DNA of 64,000 bases from Macrostomum hystrix (GCA_950097015.1 CATNEN010000034.1:2457501-2521500); one strand, 5' to 3'. Shown: positions 36,223 through 51,012, counted from the stretch's first letter. Numbers and translations are program-made. The notes: a model not told the origin generated them from the letters alone.

Positions 36223-37560
36223 GTTTTCATGCCTGCCACACTCAAGTACAAAAGGGACACCGTTTTCTCTAAATATAAAGTACCCAATGACTTGTGTTCG
36301 CCATATAAAGTTTTCTAATTAAATTAGGTACAATCGCACAGCACCGGTATTGGACTTCGGTTGATTAGCTAAAAAAGATCGGAACAGTCACTTACGGTGC
36401 GAGTGTCTCTTTTACTTTTAATCAAGAAGCTAATTTGCAAACATTTTTGTACATTAAAAATGCTGTGTATTTAGAGCTCGATCCGCGTATCTTTTATCCC
36501 ACATATTTAATTCTCGTCAGAGAGACCACTCATGGTTGACGTGCATCATGTTATTATCAAATTATTATTGTAATTAGGTTCAGAAATCCAAGAGGTTCCG
36601 TCAGCAGTACACGTACATCCTACATGCATAGATTAGCATAAGAGCGAGCTACATACGAGTAGGTGAAGAAAGCTACCTTTTCGCTGACCAATTTCTTCTG
36701 ACCATGTAAAAGCTAACTGGTTTTTTGTGTCCTTAGAGAATTTGTAAAAACTACTACAGTTCTTCTTCCGCTCTAATAAACAATCTCCACAATTTCCTTT
36801 CTTTGGAGTGAGAACCAAGCGTTGCCAACAGCTGCAGCCTTAGCTAGCGAGTCGGTAGACTAGAATTGCTGCTTGAGCCTGAGCCACGGGATGTGCACTA
36901 ATGCGAGACTTTCGAGTGAATGCGCGTGTCCTTCATTATTATGTGCACCAGAGTTTGAAAACAATCAATGGCAACCCTGTAAGTAGGACAACAAATTCTG
37001 CCCACCACAAAACAGTACCAAATTCCTTGCTTCAGAAGTTAAACTGTTAAACTAGTCAAGTACAATAAAGAAAAGTTATTGCACTCATAGTAACTCCGCA
37101 ATCAATCGATAAGAGAATGATAAACCAAATAAATGCTTTTTAAGTTACCAAACAGCCAATAAGAGAGAATCGCTAAACTAGCTTTCTGACCAATCAGAGA
37201 GAATCGATAAACTAACTTTCTGACCAATCAGAGAGAATCGCTAAACTAGCTTTCTGACCAATCAGGGAGAATCGATAAACTAACTTTCTGACCAATCAGA
37301 GAGAATCGATAGCTACGCTCGTGGCTTCCTGACCAATCAGAGAATCGCAAGCAGGAAGGACGCTAAGCAGATTAGAGAATTGAGAACAGACGGCCTGACC
37401 AATGAAAACAACTGACCAATCAGAGAGGATCTCAAACCTGATCAATCAGTGACCAAATCGAAGAAACTTACATGCAGATTCTTTTTACAGACTTAAAAAT
37501 AACTTAAACAATTCAGATAGCAATGTCGCAATTCGGAGAACCCATTTCAGGATATAACTA
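36223..37560. other. Intergenic DNA between ZIP and SELENOM
   Basis: Contains the CCAAT-core array at 37085-37445. I see no gene. Confidence 0.5.
37085..37445. repeat. 34-bp array with CCAATCAGAG core
   Basis: About seven copies of TGACCAATCAGAGAGAATCG + CTAAACTAGCTTTC, degenerating to the right into shorter CCAATCAGAG words. It shares the ten-base core with the 40-bp array at 21255-21480 although the rest of the unit differs. Confidence 0.9.
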
Positions 37561-37566
37561 TTTATT
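37561..37566 (-). terminator. AATAAA polyadenylation signal for SELENOM
   Basis: TTTATT on the plus strand, about 630 nt past the SELENOM stop. It places the SECIS candidate inside the 3' untranslated region. Confidence 0.45.
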
Positions 37567-37789
37567 GCCAATCGCATTCAAAGGAGCTATTTTTATCTAA
37601 TTATATTTATCGCCCTTTACATACCTAATGCACCATAGAGCATGAGAATACTTAAAGAACTGAACTTTGAGTTCCTAATCAACTGAGAAACTGTTAAAAG
37701 TACATAGGAGATAAGTACATAAGGAGCTCCTTGCGCCAGCACTGCACTGCCATCGAATTCAGCCCGCCAACCGCGCAACCACCCGGGCC

Positions 37790-37880
37790 AGCCAGTGGAG
37801 CTGCACTGTCAGCCAGTCGGGACAAAATCCTTGGAAGGGATTTTTTTAGACACGACGGCGTCATAGGCGTCTGGCCAGGG
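37790..37880 (-). promoter_or_regulatory. Candidate SECIS element in SELENOM 3' UTR
   Basis: Read on the minus strand, the core quartet ATGA is at 37864-37861 and its partner TGAC at 37811-37808. Between them GCC-GTCG pairs with CGAC-(T)-GGC. Next comes an unpaired TAAAA, then AAATCC pairing with GGATTT around a CTTCCAA loop, as in a type 2 SECIS. Outside the core, GGCCAG can pair with CTGGCC. This is the only ATGA on that strand in the roughly 500 nt after the stop. Pairing is judged by eye and part of helix II is mismatched. Confidence 0.5.
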
Positions 37881-38194
37881 TTGGAAAACAACGGCGACGA
37901 GTTAGAAGCGAACGGAGTGAACAGGCGAAGCACTGTGAGTAATAATAAAACACTGGACTATTTTGTTTGCGCGTATAGCTACTGTAAGTAAAGCGCTTCG
38001 GTCAACTGTTAGATTAGGACTAAACGACGTAATCGTGACCTACGCATGGTTAAAACTGTTTTTTTGGCACAGAATATGATTTGAGAAATGAAATTTAAAA
38101 GTAAGCAAAAAGTAATTCCAGAACTTTTATGATTCAGATTGCAGAGTGTTGACAGCCTACACACAACAGACATATTGCAGTACACGGGGAGATT

Positions 38195-38656
38195 CTAAAG
38201 ATCATCGCGACCGGAACTGTCGGCATCGGACTCCTGGATAGGCGTGGGCGCCGGGTCTGGCTGGCCATAAGTGCGCTCAACTCCGCCCTCCTGCGCGTCA
38301 GCGGAGGCCTTTTTAAAGCCTCGACGAGCCAGCAGGGCGTTAATATCGGCGCGGCTCATTTCGGAGATGTCGATGCGCTGCACGACCCGCCTAGCCGAGT
38401 TCAGAAGGCACAGCGTTGGCGGCGCGCCGGGAACGCGCTTAAAGTACACGTCGCGCAGCTCGGGCACGTCGGTGTACACAAAAGCGCGCACCTCCGGCAG
38501 GCTGTTTAAACGTCATCCACCGCAGGACTCCACAACAGCGAGACGAATCTCACGATCTGTCTCATTAGGAGAAGCATCATCTAGAGGACCTTCGTAAAAC
38601 TCTTTGCCAACTGAAAGGCTGACTAGGAGAAGAAGAATTAGTGCTTGAGCCTGCAT
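38195..38656 (-). CDS. SELENOM: Selenoprotein M with in-frame UGA (Sec), single exon, 153 aa
   Basis: From ATG at 38656 the frame encodes a signal peptide (MQAQALILLLLVSLSVG), then VESCGG, then TGA at 38515-38513 (codon 48). It continues RLNSLPEVRAFVYTDVPEL to RDDL and stops at 38195. CGG-U followed by LN and (K/R)AFV is the hallmark of SELENOM, and in human SELENOM Sec is also at residue 48. The downstream part matches as well: PGAPPTLCLLN, then ISEMSRADINALL..GF. Reading TGA as stop would leave the conserved half as an orphan frame. SELENOM is an ER thioredoxin-fold redox protein. The acidic end SGRDDL may serve ER retention. Sec insertion needs a SECIS, and a candidate lies at 37790-37880. 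Confidence 0.92.
38513..38515 (-). other. SELENOM: In-frame TGA decoded as selenocysteine
   Basis: The redox motif C-G-G-U occupies codons 45-48. The frame stays open for 106 codons after it, and those codons are homologous to SELENOM. Confidence 0.88.
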
Positions 38657-38741
38657 GCTGGTTGGCTGAAAGGTGACATTGATAGAATGATTGAACGACC
38701 TCTTCCTTGCCTCAAAAATTCATATCGGAACAGCATATACC

Positions 38742-38774
38742 TTATGTTATGTTATGTTATGTTATGTTATGTTA
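38742..38774. repeat. (TTATG)n microsatellite upstream of SELENOM
   Basis: Six to seven perfect pentamers, about 90 bp upstream of the SELENOM start codon. Confidence 0.9.
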
Positions 38775-40239
38775 AGAAGATACAATAGATTTAGTATGTG
38801 AGTGGCAATCTATTTCTAGACTCAAGAATTTAGTTTCCTTATTCACACTAAAACAAAAAATAGAAGTATATTCTACAATAATGCTAATAGCTAATTCAAT
38901 GACTAATAGTCAGCTGTAAAAATACATTTAACATTACTATTGAATCAAATTGTAGATAATATAATAGACAGAATTAAATCTATAAAAAAGTTTTCGCCTT
39001 AAAAATATCATTTGTTTAATCTCCTATTTATTATTATAGAAGTGACTCAAAAATATTTTTATGTGTGTATTATGTGTGTAAAATATTTAAATGTGTGATA
39101 AATAGTAAGTTATAAGTATTATAATGTCTAGAAGCCTATATCAACAAAAATTGAACATTCAAATTATATGAAGCTATAAATTTACAAACCTATATTATAA
39201 AGTTAAACTAGTAAAATATTTTAACATTGTAACAAAAAATTGTTAAGTTGGCTTGTACAATTATACATTTAATATAGAGCAAAAAACGGATTTTATTTTG
39301 ATTAACATGTTTGTGAATATATTTATCCAATAATATATATACCACAGGCATGTGGAATTTTTAATTTTTTATTTAAGCAATCAAAACCTGAGGCAATCTG
39401 CTTTTTTATTTTCTATACTCTATAGTCAAAAATATCTTTACTCTATAGTCAAAAATAACAGCAATTGTACCTGAATACATGCTTTTGCGTACATATTATG
39501 CAAAAATCGAATATGTTAAAAAATAGTTTGCCTGCTTGCTTACTTCTTAATGCATGCTAAGCCCAATCGCATCTTGAAGAAGTGGTTGCCTTCTTATATT
39601 TTTACTCGGCTAAGCAATTTATTGACGATTCAAATGTGTGATCGTGATTAAATTGAAACAATGTATAGTGCGTGGCAATATTATAAAATCTCGAAATAAA
39701 TTTGTTTAATTTATTATATTTTTAGAATACGACAGAAAGTCGAGCTAGTATAACCCACGCGCAGCCAAGATTTAATATTCAAATTCAAATGACATATTTT
39801 GTTAAATACATTTGACTTCCGTTAAAGTTTTATCCGGAATTCCGACCGGAAAAATATCAACATTATACAAGCCTGCACTGTTTGTCCGTTCCAGTATTTT
39901 CACATTTTTATCGTATATTACGACTCTTGTATGCTGTTCTCAATGGCGAAGACAGCGGCCATGATCTCCAGATGAACTCCCAATTGGAATCGCCACTATG
40001 ACCTTACCAAGGCATTGGCTCTTGCATATACTTGCATATTGCGATTGGGCTAGCTGATCCCATTAGAAGACCCATTAAAAATAATAGTAATTGTAGGATG
40101 GCTGCAGACAATGGCAAATCATTTGTTGACACTAGACCCGCAGTCAGCGAGGAGGCATTTCTGCCCATTTCGCTAACTCCTGAGCACACACTCACACAGA
40201 TACTGTACACAGGCACACGCTCACATAGGTGTGTAAATA

Positions 40240-40445
40240 TGCCCAGACTTTCTCATCGTCAGACAGTGTTGCACTTCACTGTTTCTTGGAGGTTGGCCCA
40301 TGAAGGGCGTAAATTGCACGACAAGCACCCAAACCTTTTCTCCGCAGCTGCGTCCCAAACGAATGTGGCCTTGCCGCGGAATCGAGCTCAGGAACATGGT
40401 GCGAGAGGCAGACGTGTTAACCGCTCTGCCACTGACCCCTTAGAC
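40240..40445 (-). repeat. tRNA-derived SINE, family A, copy 2
   Basis: On the minus strand the head GTCAGTGGCAGAGCGGTTAA (box A) is followed by CTGAGCTCGATTCCGCGG (box B) about 45 nt later, as in a class II tRNA (Leu/Ser-like) with a long variable arm. The body continues GGCCACATTCGTTTGGGACG and GCTTGTCGTGCAATTTACGC. It shares head and body with copies at 49779 and 24735. Confidence 0.8.
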
Positions 40446-40959
40446 AAAAATCCTGGCTACACCACTGGCTGTGCTTTTATATTTTAGTATTTAAATTGGC
40501 CCAACTATGGTTTCGGTACATAAACGCAAACTATAAATTTGCTCCTAGAAACAGCAAAAGTCGACCTATATATCTTTTAACTCTGAGCCATTGTTTAACT
40601 TTTGTGTCTTTTTGTATCTTGCGTCTTCGAAAATTATCAAGCAATGAAGTCAACGAAAGTATTCCCTTTGTTCAATTCAGCAGACAGAGACTGATAGTCA
40701 GAATAAACAAACCCGAAAAGTTAGGCATGTATGTATATGTGATTGGTGCGAACAACTAAATCTGTACTTGAGAGTATACAACAAGAGAGAATACAGCAAT
40801 TTTAGACAGCATTGGCTTGCTAAGTAACTCAACAAACACGCGCAACTAGCATTCACCGGATTATAAAAAACTAAATGAACTGTACCACACAAACTTATTT
40901 GACGCGCAAAGGACAATAGGAAGTGGTAATATAATTTAGACTAATTTTGTGTTTTATAA

Positions 40960-41225
40960 GAAATGAGGCGGGTGCACATTTTTTTTCCGCGAAATGAGTC
41001 GAAAGCACATTTTCCCCCTAAAATGGGGTGGGTGCAGACTTTTTAACCCGCGTAGTGAGGTGGGTGCACAATTTATTCTCCATAGGATGGGGTGGGTGCA
41101 GACTTTTTAACCCGCGAAGTGAGGTGGGTGCACAATATATTCTCCATAGAATGGGGTGGGTGCAGACTTTTTAACCCGCGGAGTGAGGTGGGTGCACAAT
41201 TTATTCTCCATAGAATGGGGTGGGG
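40960..41225. repeat. 64-bp array containing GAGGTGGGTGC
   Basis: About four copies of GTGAGGTGGGTGCACAATTT + ATTCTCCATAGAATGGGG + TGGGTGCAGACTTTTTAACC + CGCGGA. Each unit has two diverged half-repeats around GGTGGGTGCA. Confidence 0.85.
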
Positions 41226-42057
41226 CAGACTTTTCTACGCAAAGCAGCAGTTATAGGCGATAAACTGGAGAGTCAAAAAGCGACAGTTGAGAAGTTCACT
41301 TTAGACTTGCCTTCAGTTTAACTTCCAGTAAACTAATACTTCTGCTTACATCATGTGTAGAGGTCGAATACCTAATGACTGAATGCTATAATAAAAAAAT
41401 AATGTTCGTCAATTCAATCCTAAGACTTACCTCACTAAAACATTGTATTTGTTGTTAGAGCTTATATGAAACATTTTAATGATTTTGAGCTAAAATTACA
41501 ATAAACTAATTATATGTTTTCGTATATTTTTGTCACAGCGAATTAGGACAGTAAAAATGGCGTTTTTTCTAACAATCAAGTACATGTTAAAAATAGATTA
41601 TACTGTGAGATGAAACTTAACACCATGTTAGACTGGGTGCGTATGCAATTTGGCAGACATAAAAAGATAAGAACAGCTACGCGAAACTTTTATATCAATT
41701 GCAGCTAGAGCAAAGCCATCTGACCAGAAAGTCTGGCCAGCTAAAAAAACAGTTAAGAAAACGCCAAATCAAAATGCAAAAAATTGACAAAGGCAAACTA
41801 GTTTAAGCGACAAAAAATTAAAAGTCATGTAAAACGCGGGGCTAGATAAGAAACAATAGTAATAGAAACTAAACCATACAGAGACAAGTACATTGTTAAT
41901 GCCCACCACTTTAGATTAACAAAGGCAGATAAATCTGAAATGCAGTCCCAGCCTAGTAAATCACTAAAAACTGATTCGACCGGAACTTTCTTAACCAATG
42001 ATACAAATTATAGGCAACTAAAGTGTTCTCTGTACTATAACTCGCAATAAACTGTGC

Positions 42058-45182
<3,125 letters not shown>

Positions 45183-47605
45183 ATGTCAAAGATTGAATCC
45201 ATGAATTGTGTTATTTTTGCATTGATGTTTGCCATTATGGCAACCGGTGGAAACGCTCTATATTTTCATATAGGCGAGACTGAAACAAAATGCTTCATTG
45301 AAGAAATCCCAGAGGACACTTTACTTGTTGGTAGGTATTTTCTTGCTTAGATGGCAGCCTTGTTTTTTTATAAATAGTTCTCTTGACAAACCAATTACTC
45401 TGTTTTGCAACCTAGTGTTTTTTATTCTACATTGTCATTTTTAACAAGAAGAATGCTAATGGATTACTTCTAATAACAATTAGCTAGTAGTATATAATAT
45501 TTATTATAAAAATGAAAATCATTTTACCAGTTGAGCTTTGTCAGGTTTAAATGTGACTTTGCGACAGTGATTTTCATCATAATAAAATTGATTTTAAATA
45601 AGCAAGTGGGCACATCGGGCTGTAGGCTCAGCATTTAGGTCAAAAGATGCTTGCTTGCTGGTATGGATTAGCTAGAAAATAAATATATTAATAATCTTCT
45701 TACCAGCCTAATACTGTAAATGTACTACTCTGCTCTCAGAAAATCCTAGACAGACAGTTTGTTTAAATACAGTATATTAGATCGAGTGACTGTTGCTTTT
45801 TAAGTTTTATAACTTTGTACTTTTGAGTATTAAGCATCTCTCTAGCTTCTAGCTATAGTAGCTATCTTGTTTTATGTACACATAAATATGTATAGTATCT
45901 GTGACATTTTGTGGCATTATGTGTATAAACTAGGTAGCTTTTATATACTAAAAACTTGCTTTATATTATAAAGTACAACTTATTTTACAATTACAAATGT
46001 AGTCTTTTGCATTATAAATATATATTTATAAATTAATATTTTTTGTTCAGGTGGGAGTATTTCTAACAGAAGGAACATATTTTAAGAGAATTAGTGCTTG
46101 ATTTTTTCTGAACTTTATTATTTATTAGCAAAAGTGTTACTTGATCTATAGAACTTTTTGAGATTTAGTTCAAAACTTTATAATAATATATGATAACACA
46201 AAAGTAAGTAATTCTGATTAACTAGACTACAGTATTTCTAAACCCATGACAAAAGATGTCAAAATTCTATAGAATTCTTAAGGTATGGTTGTTTTTCACA
46301 TGTTTATATGCTGCTTACTTAAGAGTACATCACCTTTTTAATGTATAAAATATAATTCTGTTTTGACTAATGCTGTGACTGCCTTGTTTGACCATTGACA
46401 CCTTGGCAAGCTTTAGTGTTATATAATATATATGTATAAGCAAAACTGATTATAGAAAGAATTTTGACAGCTTACTTAATCTATATAGTATTGAGATTAG
46501 GCTATAAATTTCTGGACAAACAAGTGAAAGTTATTGAAATTGCTTTTTGTTTCTATACTTTACTAATCCAAACACTTTAAATAACTAATTTATATTCCTT
46601 TGCAATACTATCACACACAGGCAAGTACAAGGTTGAGATATTTGACAAGGGTCAAAACAAATTTGTGCCCACTGTTAGCGGCCTGGGCATGCATGTTGAA
46701 ATCAAGGATCCTGACCGCAAGATGGTACTGTCGCGCACATATTCCGACCAGGGACAATTTAGCTTTACTTCTCACACATCTGGTGAGCACACCATCTGCC
46801 TGCACTCCAATTCGTCCGCCTGGTTCAATAGCGGCCAGCTGCGTGTTCACCTGGACATCCAGGTTGGCGAGCACGCTCAGGACTACTATGCCATCGCTGC
46901 CAAGGATAAGCTGACCGACCTTGAGCTGCGTGTTCGCCAACTGCTCGACCAGGTTGAACAGATCTCCAAGGAGCAAAACTACCAACGAGTGAGTCAGCTT
47001 TGACAGCTTTTTATTAGTGGCTGACACGTGAAGGCATGGACTGTGACTGTGATTGAGCTCATAAATAGGAAAGATTGAGCATACCCTGTGGTGAAAATCG
47101 GTCTTTGAGCACAACCTGGGTGTCGGGGAACCAAACACGATTATTGATTGCACCTGGCCTAGTTAGGCCAAATGTGCAGCCGAAAGCACAGCCGCAGTGC
47201 ATCTGAAGGCTGTGTATGGCTGTTCAGTCCATGGACTGGGGGGCATCACACCCACCTTGAATTTCCTTAGCTAATGCTGGTACCCTGTGAATCACGATTT
47301 AGCCCTCCGCAACCGATGAATAGGATGCTGGAACTGAAGCAACGCAGAGTGTCTCGCTAAACTTTTTTCGGTGGACTGAGGAATTGAACCACCGACCTTC
47401 AATTGTGAAAAGCGGTCATTGAGCTCAGCTCAACCACTGTTCTCCATCATTCCAGCATCGCGAGGAGGTGTTCCGCCGCATCAGTGAGAGCACGAACCAG
47501 CGCGTACTTTGGTGGTCAATCCTGCAGACTGTCATCCTGCTTGGCACCGGATTCTGGCAGATGCGCCATCTGAAATCCTTCTTCCAGGCCAAGAAGCTGG
47601 TCTAA
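45183..47605 (+). CDS. TMED9: p24 cargo receptor, TMED9/TMED4-like, three exons, 221 aa
   Basis: Exons are 45183-45330, 46621-46988 and 47456-47605, phases 1 and 0. The signal peptide ends near GGNA, then the mature chain starts [18 protein letters not shown] as in the alpha-p24 group. The GOLD domain follows, with [19 protein letters not shown] coiled coil carries [15 protein letters not shown] and EQNYQR. One transmembrane helix ([18 protein letters not shown]) precedes the tail ending AKKLV. The dilysine KKxx end is the COPI retrieval signal. p24 proteins cycle between ER and Golgi as cargo adaptors. An in-frame ATG at 45201 could also start translation. The 3' UTR appears to end at AATAAA 48229. 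Confidence 0.95.
47235..47445 (-). repeat. tRNA-derived SINE, family B, in TMED intron 2
   Basis: On the minus strand CAGTGGTTGAGCTGAGCTCA (box A-like) is followed by GGTGGTTCAATTCCTCAGTC (box B). The tail CATCGGTTGCGGAGGGCTAA matches 48421-48455. It ends about 15 bp before the exon 3 acceptor. Confidence 0.65.
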
Positions 47606-48228
47606 TTTCCGTAATTCTCTTTTGCTTGGACGATTAGATCTGTTTCAACTTTAGTTTTGTTTTTTGTCTGGGCAAATTCTTCTACTAGTTATTCTTCAGC
47701 GTCTCCCTAGCCATGTTTTCTTGATTTTTTCATTCTCTTCTATGTCTGAGTCCCATTGATTAGGTTTTGAATAATATAACAAATTATTTTAATAGTCAGT
47801 CATGAGTCTACTTATCTGAAAAGACTGAGCGCTAACTCCTTACCTGTGCCTGCTCCAAATGCGCAAATGTTCGGTGTCGGCTTGTTCAAACGTGTGCGCT
47901 TCTGGTTATCATCTAATCTGTGTTTTGTTTGTTATTTGTTGTTGCTTTTCTCTATGCTGTATGTTTTGACACAAAAATCTAATCTATTTGCTGTCCGCTT
48001 ACCTATATTTATCATTAACTTTCCCAACCCTAAATGTTGCCCAGTTGTCTGTGTGTTTTCATACAAAAGTGCACGACTCAGCCAATAACATGCATCCTAA
48101 CGTAAAAGAATTCTACTGATTTAGACTTATTCACTGTTTTTTTGGTTTAGTTTGCGTGGCAATTTAGTTGCCATTTGTTATCAGAGTGTGTCCCGCACTC
48201 GACTCGACGTGAAGCCGGAGATCTGTTA

Positions 48229-48234
48229 AATAAA
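48229..48234 (+). terminator. AATAAA polyadenylation signal for TMED
   Basis: AATAAA about 620 nt after the TMED stop, with a second copy at about 48249. Confidence 0.45.
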
Positions 48235-48417
48235 ATACATGTGTATGAAATAAACTCACTTGATTGTTGTTTTGTTTGGGTTAGTTTTTGTTATGATTCC
48301 AAAATATCATGACAGGCTTATCCTAAGGACAGGGCATTGTCAGGGCTGGCTGGTTATGAAGGCAATTTCTTAGAAAACAATGCGGAATTTTTTGCTGAAT
48401 TTGCTATTAAAATTGCT

Positions 48418-48480
48418 ATTCATCGGTTGCGGAGGGCTAAATCGTGATTCACAGTTCGCCGGGATCATGGACTTATCTAG
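48418..48480 (+). repeat. SINE family B tail fragment
   Basis: CATCGGTTGCGGAGGGCTAA then ATCGTGATTCACAG is the same sequence as the tail of the SINE at 47235-47445, in the opposite orientation. Confidence 0.6.
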
Positions 48481-48779
48481 CTAGCGTACAGGCTGTTCAA
48501 TATCGATTTCTTCAACACTATAAACTGAATGGCAAACTTTTAAGCACAAAGCATGGTCACTGACACTGTTACTGTTGAAGTCATTCAAACCACCATTGTA
48601 GGTGAGGCAGCGGAGTCCGTAGCTCAGCACGTGTTTTGTGACAGTTTGTCAGTTTGATTGTCTGTCAGACAGTCTGTCTGCACAATGACAGTGACCGTTC
48701 TTTGTACTTAAATTTTGCTTTTTAGTTCGTTTGTCTTTGAGTTTATTGCGTTGCCAAAGTTGAATACGCGCGTTAACCG

Positions 48780-49034
48780 ATTCTACCATAGACATGTTGC
48801 CGGCAGGCGTCAGCTTTCTCGATGGGCTGCCAAAATTGAATTGAAATTATTGAATCAATTGCCAAAGTCGAGATTGAAAAATGTTTATTCAGTGCCATCC
48901 ATTACGAGCTATCCAGTATCTAATGAATTCAACCATAGACAACGGCACAGGGCGAGCTGTCGTAGGTCCTTGGCGTAGGTTTAAAATAAAAAGGGCGAAA
49001 TTTCTACTGCTATCGTATAGTCTATGGTAGAAAC
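48780..49034. repeat. Possible small foldback element (about 250 bp)
   Basis: ATTCTACCATAGACATG at the left is matched by the complement of TAGTCTATGGTAGAAAC at the right. No target-site duplication could be defined. Confidence 0.35.
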
Positions 49035-49331
49035 TTGATACTGGAATATTGACACCCCCTATATGCCCCGCAGATCCTAGAACAAATTGTTTTAGAAATA
49101 AACTTTTCTAAAGAGAAAATCTCATGCTTAAGGCGTAGGGGTGGCCATATATGGCATTTTAAGTGCTTACTCATGTCCCTTACTTTTTTATACTGTCTAT
49201 GGACCAATACGTCAATGGAGTGAAATAATGCTGGGCTGTTTACCGGAAGTTTCACTACTTTAATTCTGGTAAAAACAAAGTTAAAGTATTGATAATTAAA
49301 TTGATTTTAAAATTGATACACTCGATCAGAA

Positions 49332-50527
49332 ATGTCTGCTAAAAACGAACGCCTCAAAGGCTTCCTCGAAACCAACGGCTCGTTTTTAGTTAGTTTAATC
49401 TACTTGAGCCAAATGACAGCCGGCATTGTTAACCTGTGCATGGCCGTAGCCCTGCCTGTGCAGTTCTCCGAAGCATTCTTGGTCAACGTGATTCGGCCTT
49501 GGGCCACCGCGTTCATGGTTTGGCTGTCCTGCTTCTCAATAGGCGGCGTTGCCAACTGCCTCCTAGCAGTTAACGTGCGCTACGCTCGGACTGGCAGAGA
49601 GCGTGCCCGTGCTAACGAATTCCAGACAGCCAACACTCTGATGCTGCTCAGCGTGAACCGGTGAGCACGCTAATATGCCTAGCACCAATAGGATTACGGG
49701 GGGCCACATTTCTAAGAAAATGTTTTAGAAAGAAGCAATATTTTTCCGTGCTTTTTTTAAGATCTAAAGCAGATCCGAAGGGGGTCGATGGCAAAGCGGT
49801 TAACGCATTCGCCTCTCACACCAAGGTCCCTGATCCCTGATGAGCTCGATTCCGCGGCGAGGCCACATTCATTTGGGGCGCAGCCTCCAAAATGTCCATG
49901 GACAATGCTTCGGGCTGGTGTTGTTTTGTCGGGAATTCCGAGCAGCACTCTAAATGCTCACTCAAAATGAAACAGGTAAGAATAGAGAATAGAGAAAGCT
50001 TTGACGAAGAGAGGTCTGGAGTTCGCATCTCAGCCCAAGTGAAGCAATTTGTGTCCTTGAGCAAGACAGAGAATTCCCTAGCGCTTCAGTTCACACAGTT
50101 GTAAATAGGGTGTGTGGGGCTGCCTGGGCTTGCTAATTGTTATTTCTTCTTTTATTCATCTAACTTCTCACTTCTCATTTCGAATCGTGCAATTCGATTC
50201 GTGCTTAATTAAAGCAGCTTGATTTCTTGCTTGTTACTTACACTGGAGTACCTACCCCCCAGATGGACAGTGCTGCCGCTGACTAACTGGTGCCTGCTGC
50301 TGTGCCTGTGCATTTACTGGCATAGTTTCGTGTGCCCCTGCTACCATCTGCAAGTGGCGGATCAGCACATACCGATGCTGCAACCTGTGATGCAGGCCGG
50401 CTGCATGCGCCTGACCCAGTGCACCTTCGTGATCACTCTGTTCGCAGTCCTGCTGCAGCTGATCAGCTTCACCTTCACTCTCACAGTCAGATACCTATCC
50501 AAGGTTAAGACGCTGAAGAATAAATAG
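49332..50527 (+). CDS. Unrecognised four-helix membrane protein, two exons, 197 aa
   Basis: Exons are 49332-49660 and 50263-50527, phase 2 (CG + A = Arg). It starts MSAKNERLKGFLETNGS. Four hydrophobic segments are visible: around SFLVSLIYLSQMTAGIVNLC, AFMVWLSCFSIGGVANCLLA, WCLLLCLCIYWHSFVC and TFVITLFAVLLQLISFTFT. Both ends look hydrophilic, and the C-terminus is basic (SKVKTLKNK). The ARTGRERARANEF loop between helices 2 and 3 is charged. I do not recognise the family. It is multi-exon with clean splice sites, and both exons encode helices, so it is likely real. AATAAA overlaps the last codons and stop (50519-50524). A SINE occupies much of the intron. Confidence 0.75.
49779..50110 (+). repeat. 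tRNA-derived SINE, family A, copy 1
   Basis: Head GATGGCAAAGCGGTTAACGC (box A), then GAGCTCGATTCCGCGG (box B), then GGCCACATTCATTTGGGGCG as in the other family A copies. Farther right GTGTCCTTGAGCAAGACAG resembles a motif common in SINE bodies and tails of many animals. It fills much of the 602-bp intron of the four-helix gene. Confidence 0.75.
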
Positions 50528-50754
50528 CCGCTCTTGGTTCACTGAGCTTAATTCGTTCCAAATTTGCTCAGTAACTTATGACAGTAAGAACTATGTGACA
50601 ATACATTTTCCATAAACACTACGAGTAGAGTGAGATGGCTCCCGCAATTTGGGGTGAATGATAGAACAACAGTACAGCTTTTAATTTGTTAGGAAACGGA
50701 AGCTAGGGGTTTAAGCAACTCTTGACAAAATCACGGTGTGTGGTAAAAATGGGG

Positions 50755-51012
50755 ACGGCATTGAAGCACGTACATTCGAGGCGGAGGTGGCGCTAAGGAG
50801 AAATGTACATTCGAAGCGTGAGGTGGCGCTAAGGAGCAGTGTACATTCGAGGCGTGAGGTGGCGCTAAGGAGCAGTGTACATTCGAGGCGTGAGGTGGCG
50901 CTAAGGAGCAGTGTACATTCGAGGCGTGAGGTGGCGCTAAGGAGCAGTGTACATTCGAGGCGTGAGGTGGCGCTAAGGAGCAGTGTACATTCGAGGCGTG
51001 AGGTGGCGTTAA
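50755..51012. repeat. 36-bp minisatellite
   Basis: About seven copies of GCGTGAGGTGGCGCTAAGGA + GCAGTGTACATTCGAG. As 36 is a multiple of three, both strands give perfectly periodic frames. I see no exon context for either. Confidence 0.92.

Larger units (their letters stand above)
38657..42057. other. Gene-free AT-rich stretch between SELENOM and ARF6
   Basis: Contains a (TTATG)n run at 38742-38773, a SINE at 40240-40441 and the 64-bp array at 40960-41225. I see no exon. Confidence 0.5.
48260..49331. other. Intergenic stretch with SINE fragment and small foldback
   Basis: Contains a family B SINE tail at 48418-48480 and an inverted pair TTCTACCATAGAC (48782) / GTCTATGGTAGAA (49020). No exon is supported. 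Confidence 0.45.

Noticed and set aside
49779-49870. Functional class II tRNA gene
   Set aside because: Boxes A and B are present, but the acceptor stem does not pair and the same sequence continues into a shared SINE body.
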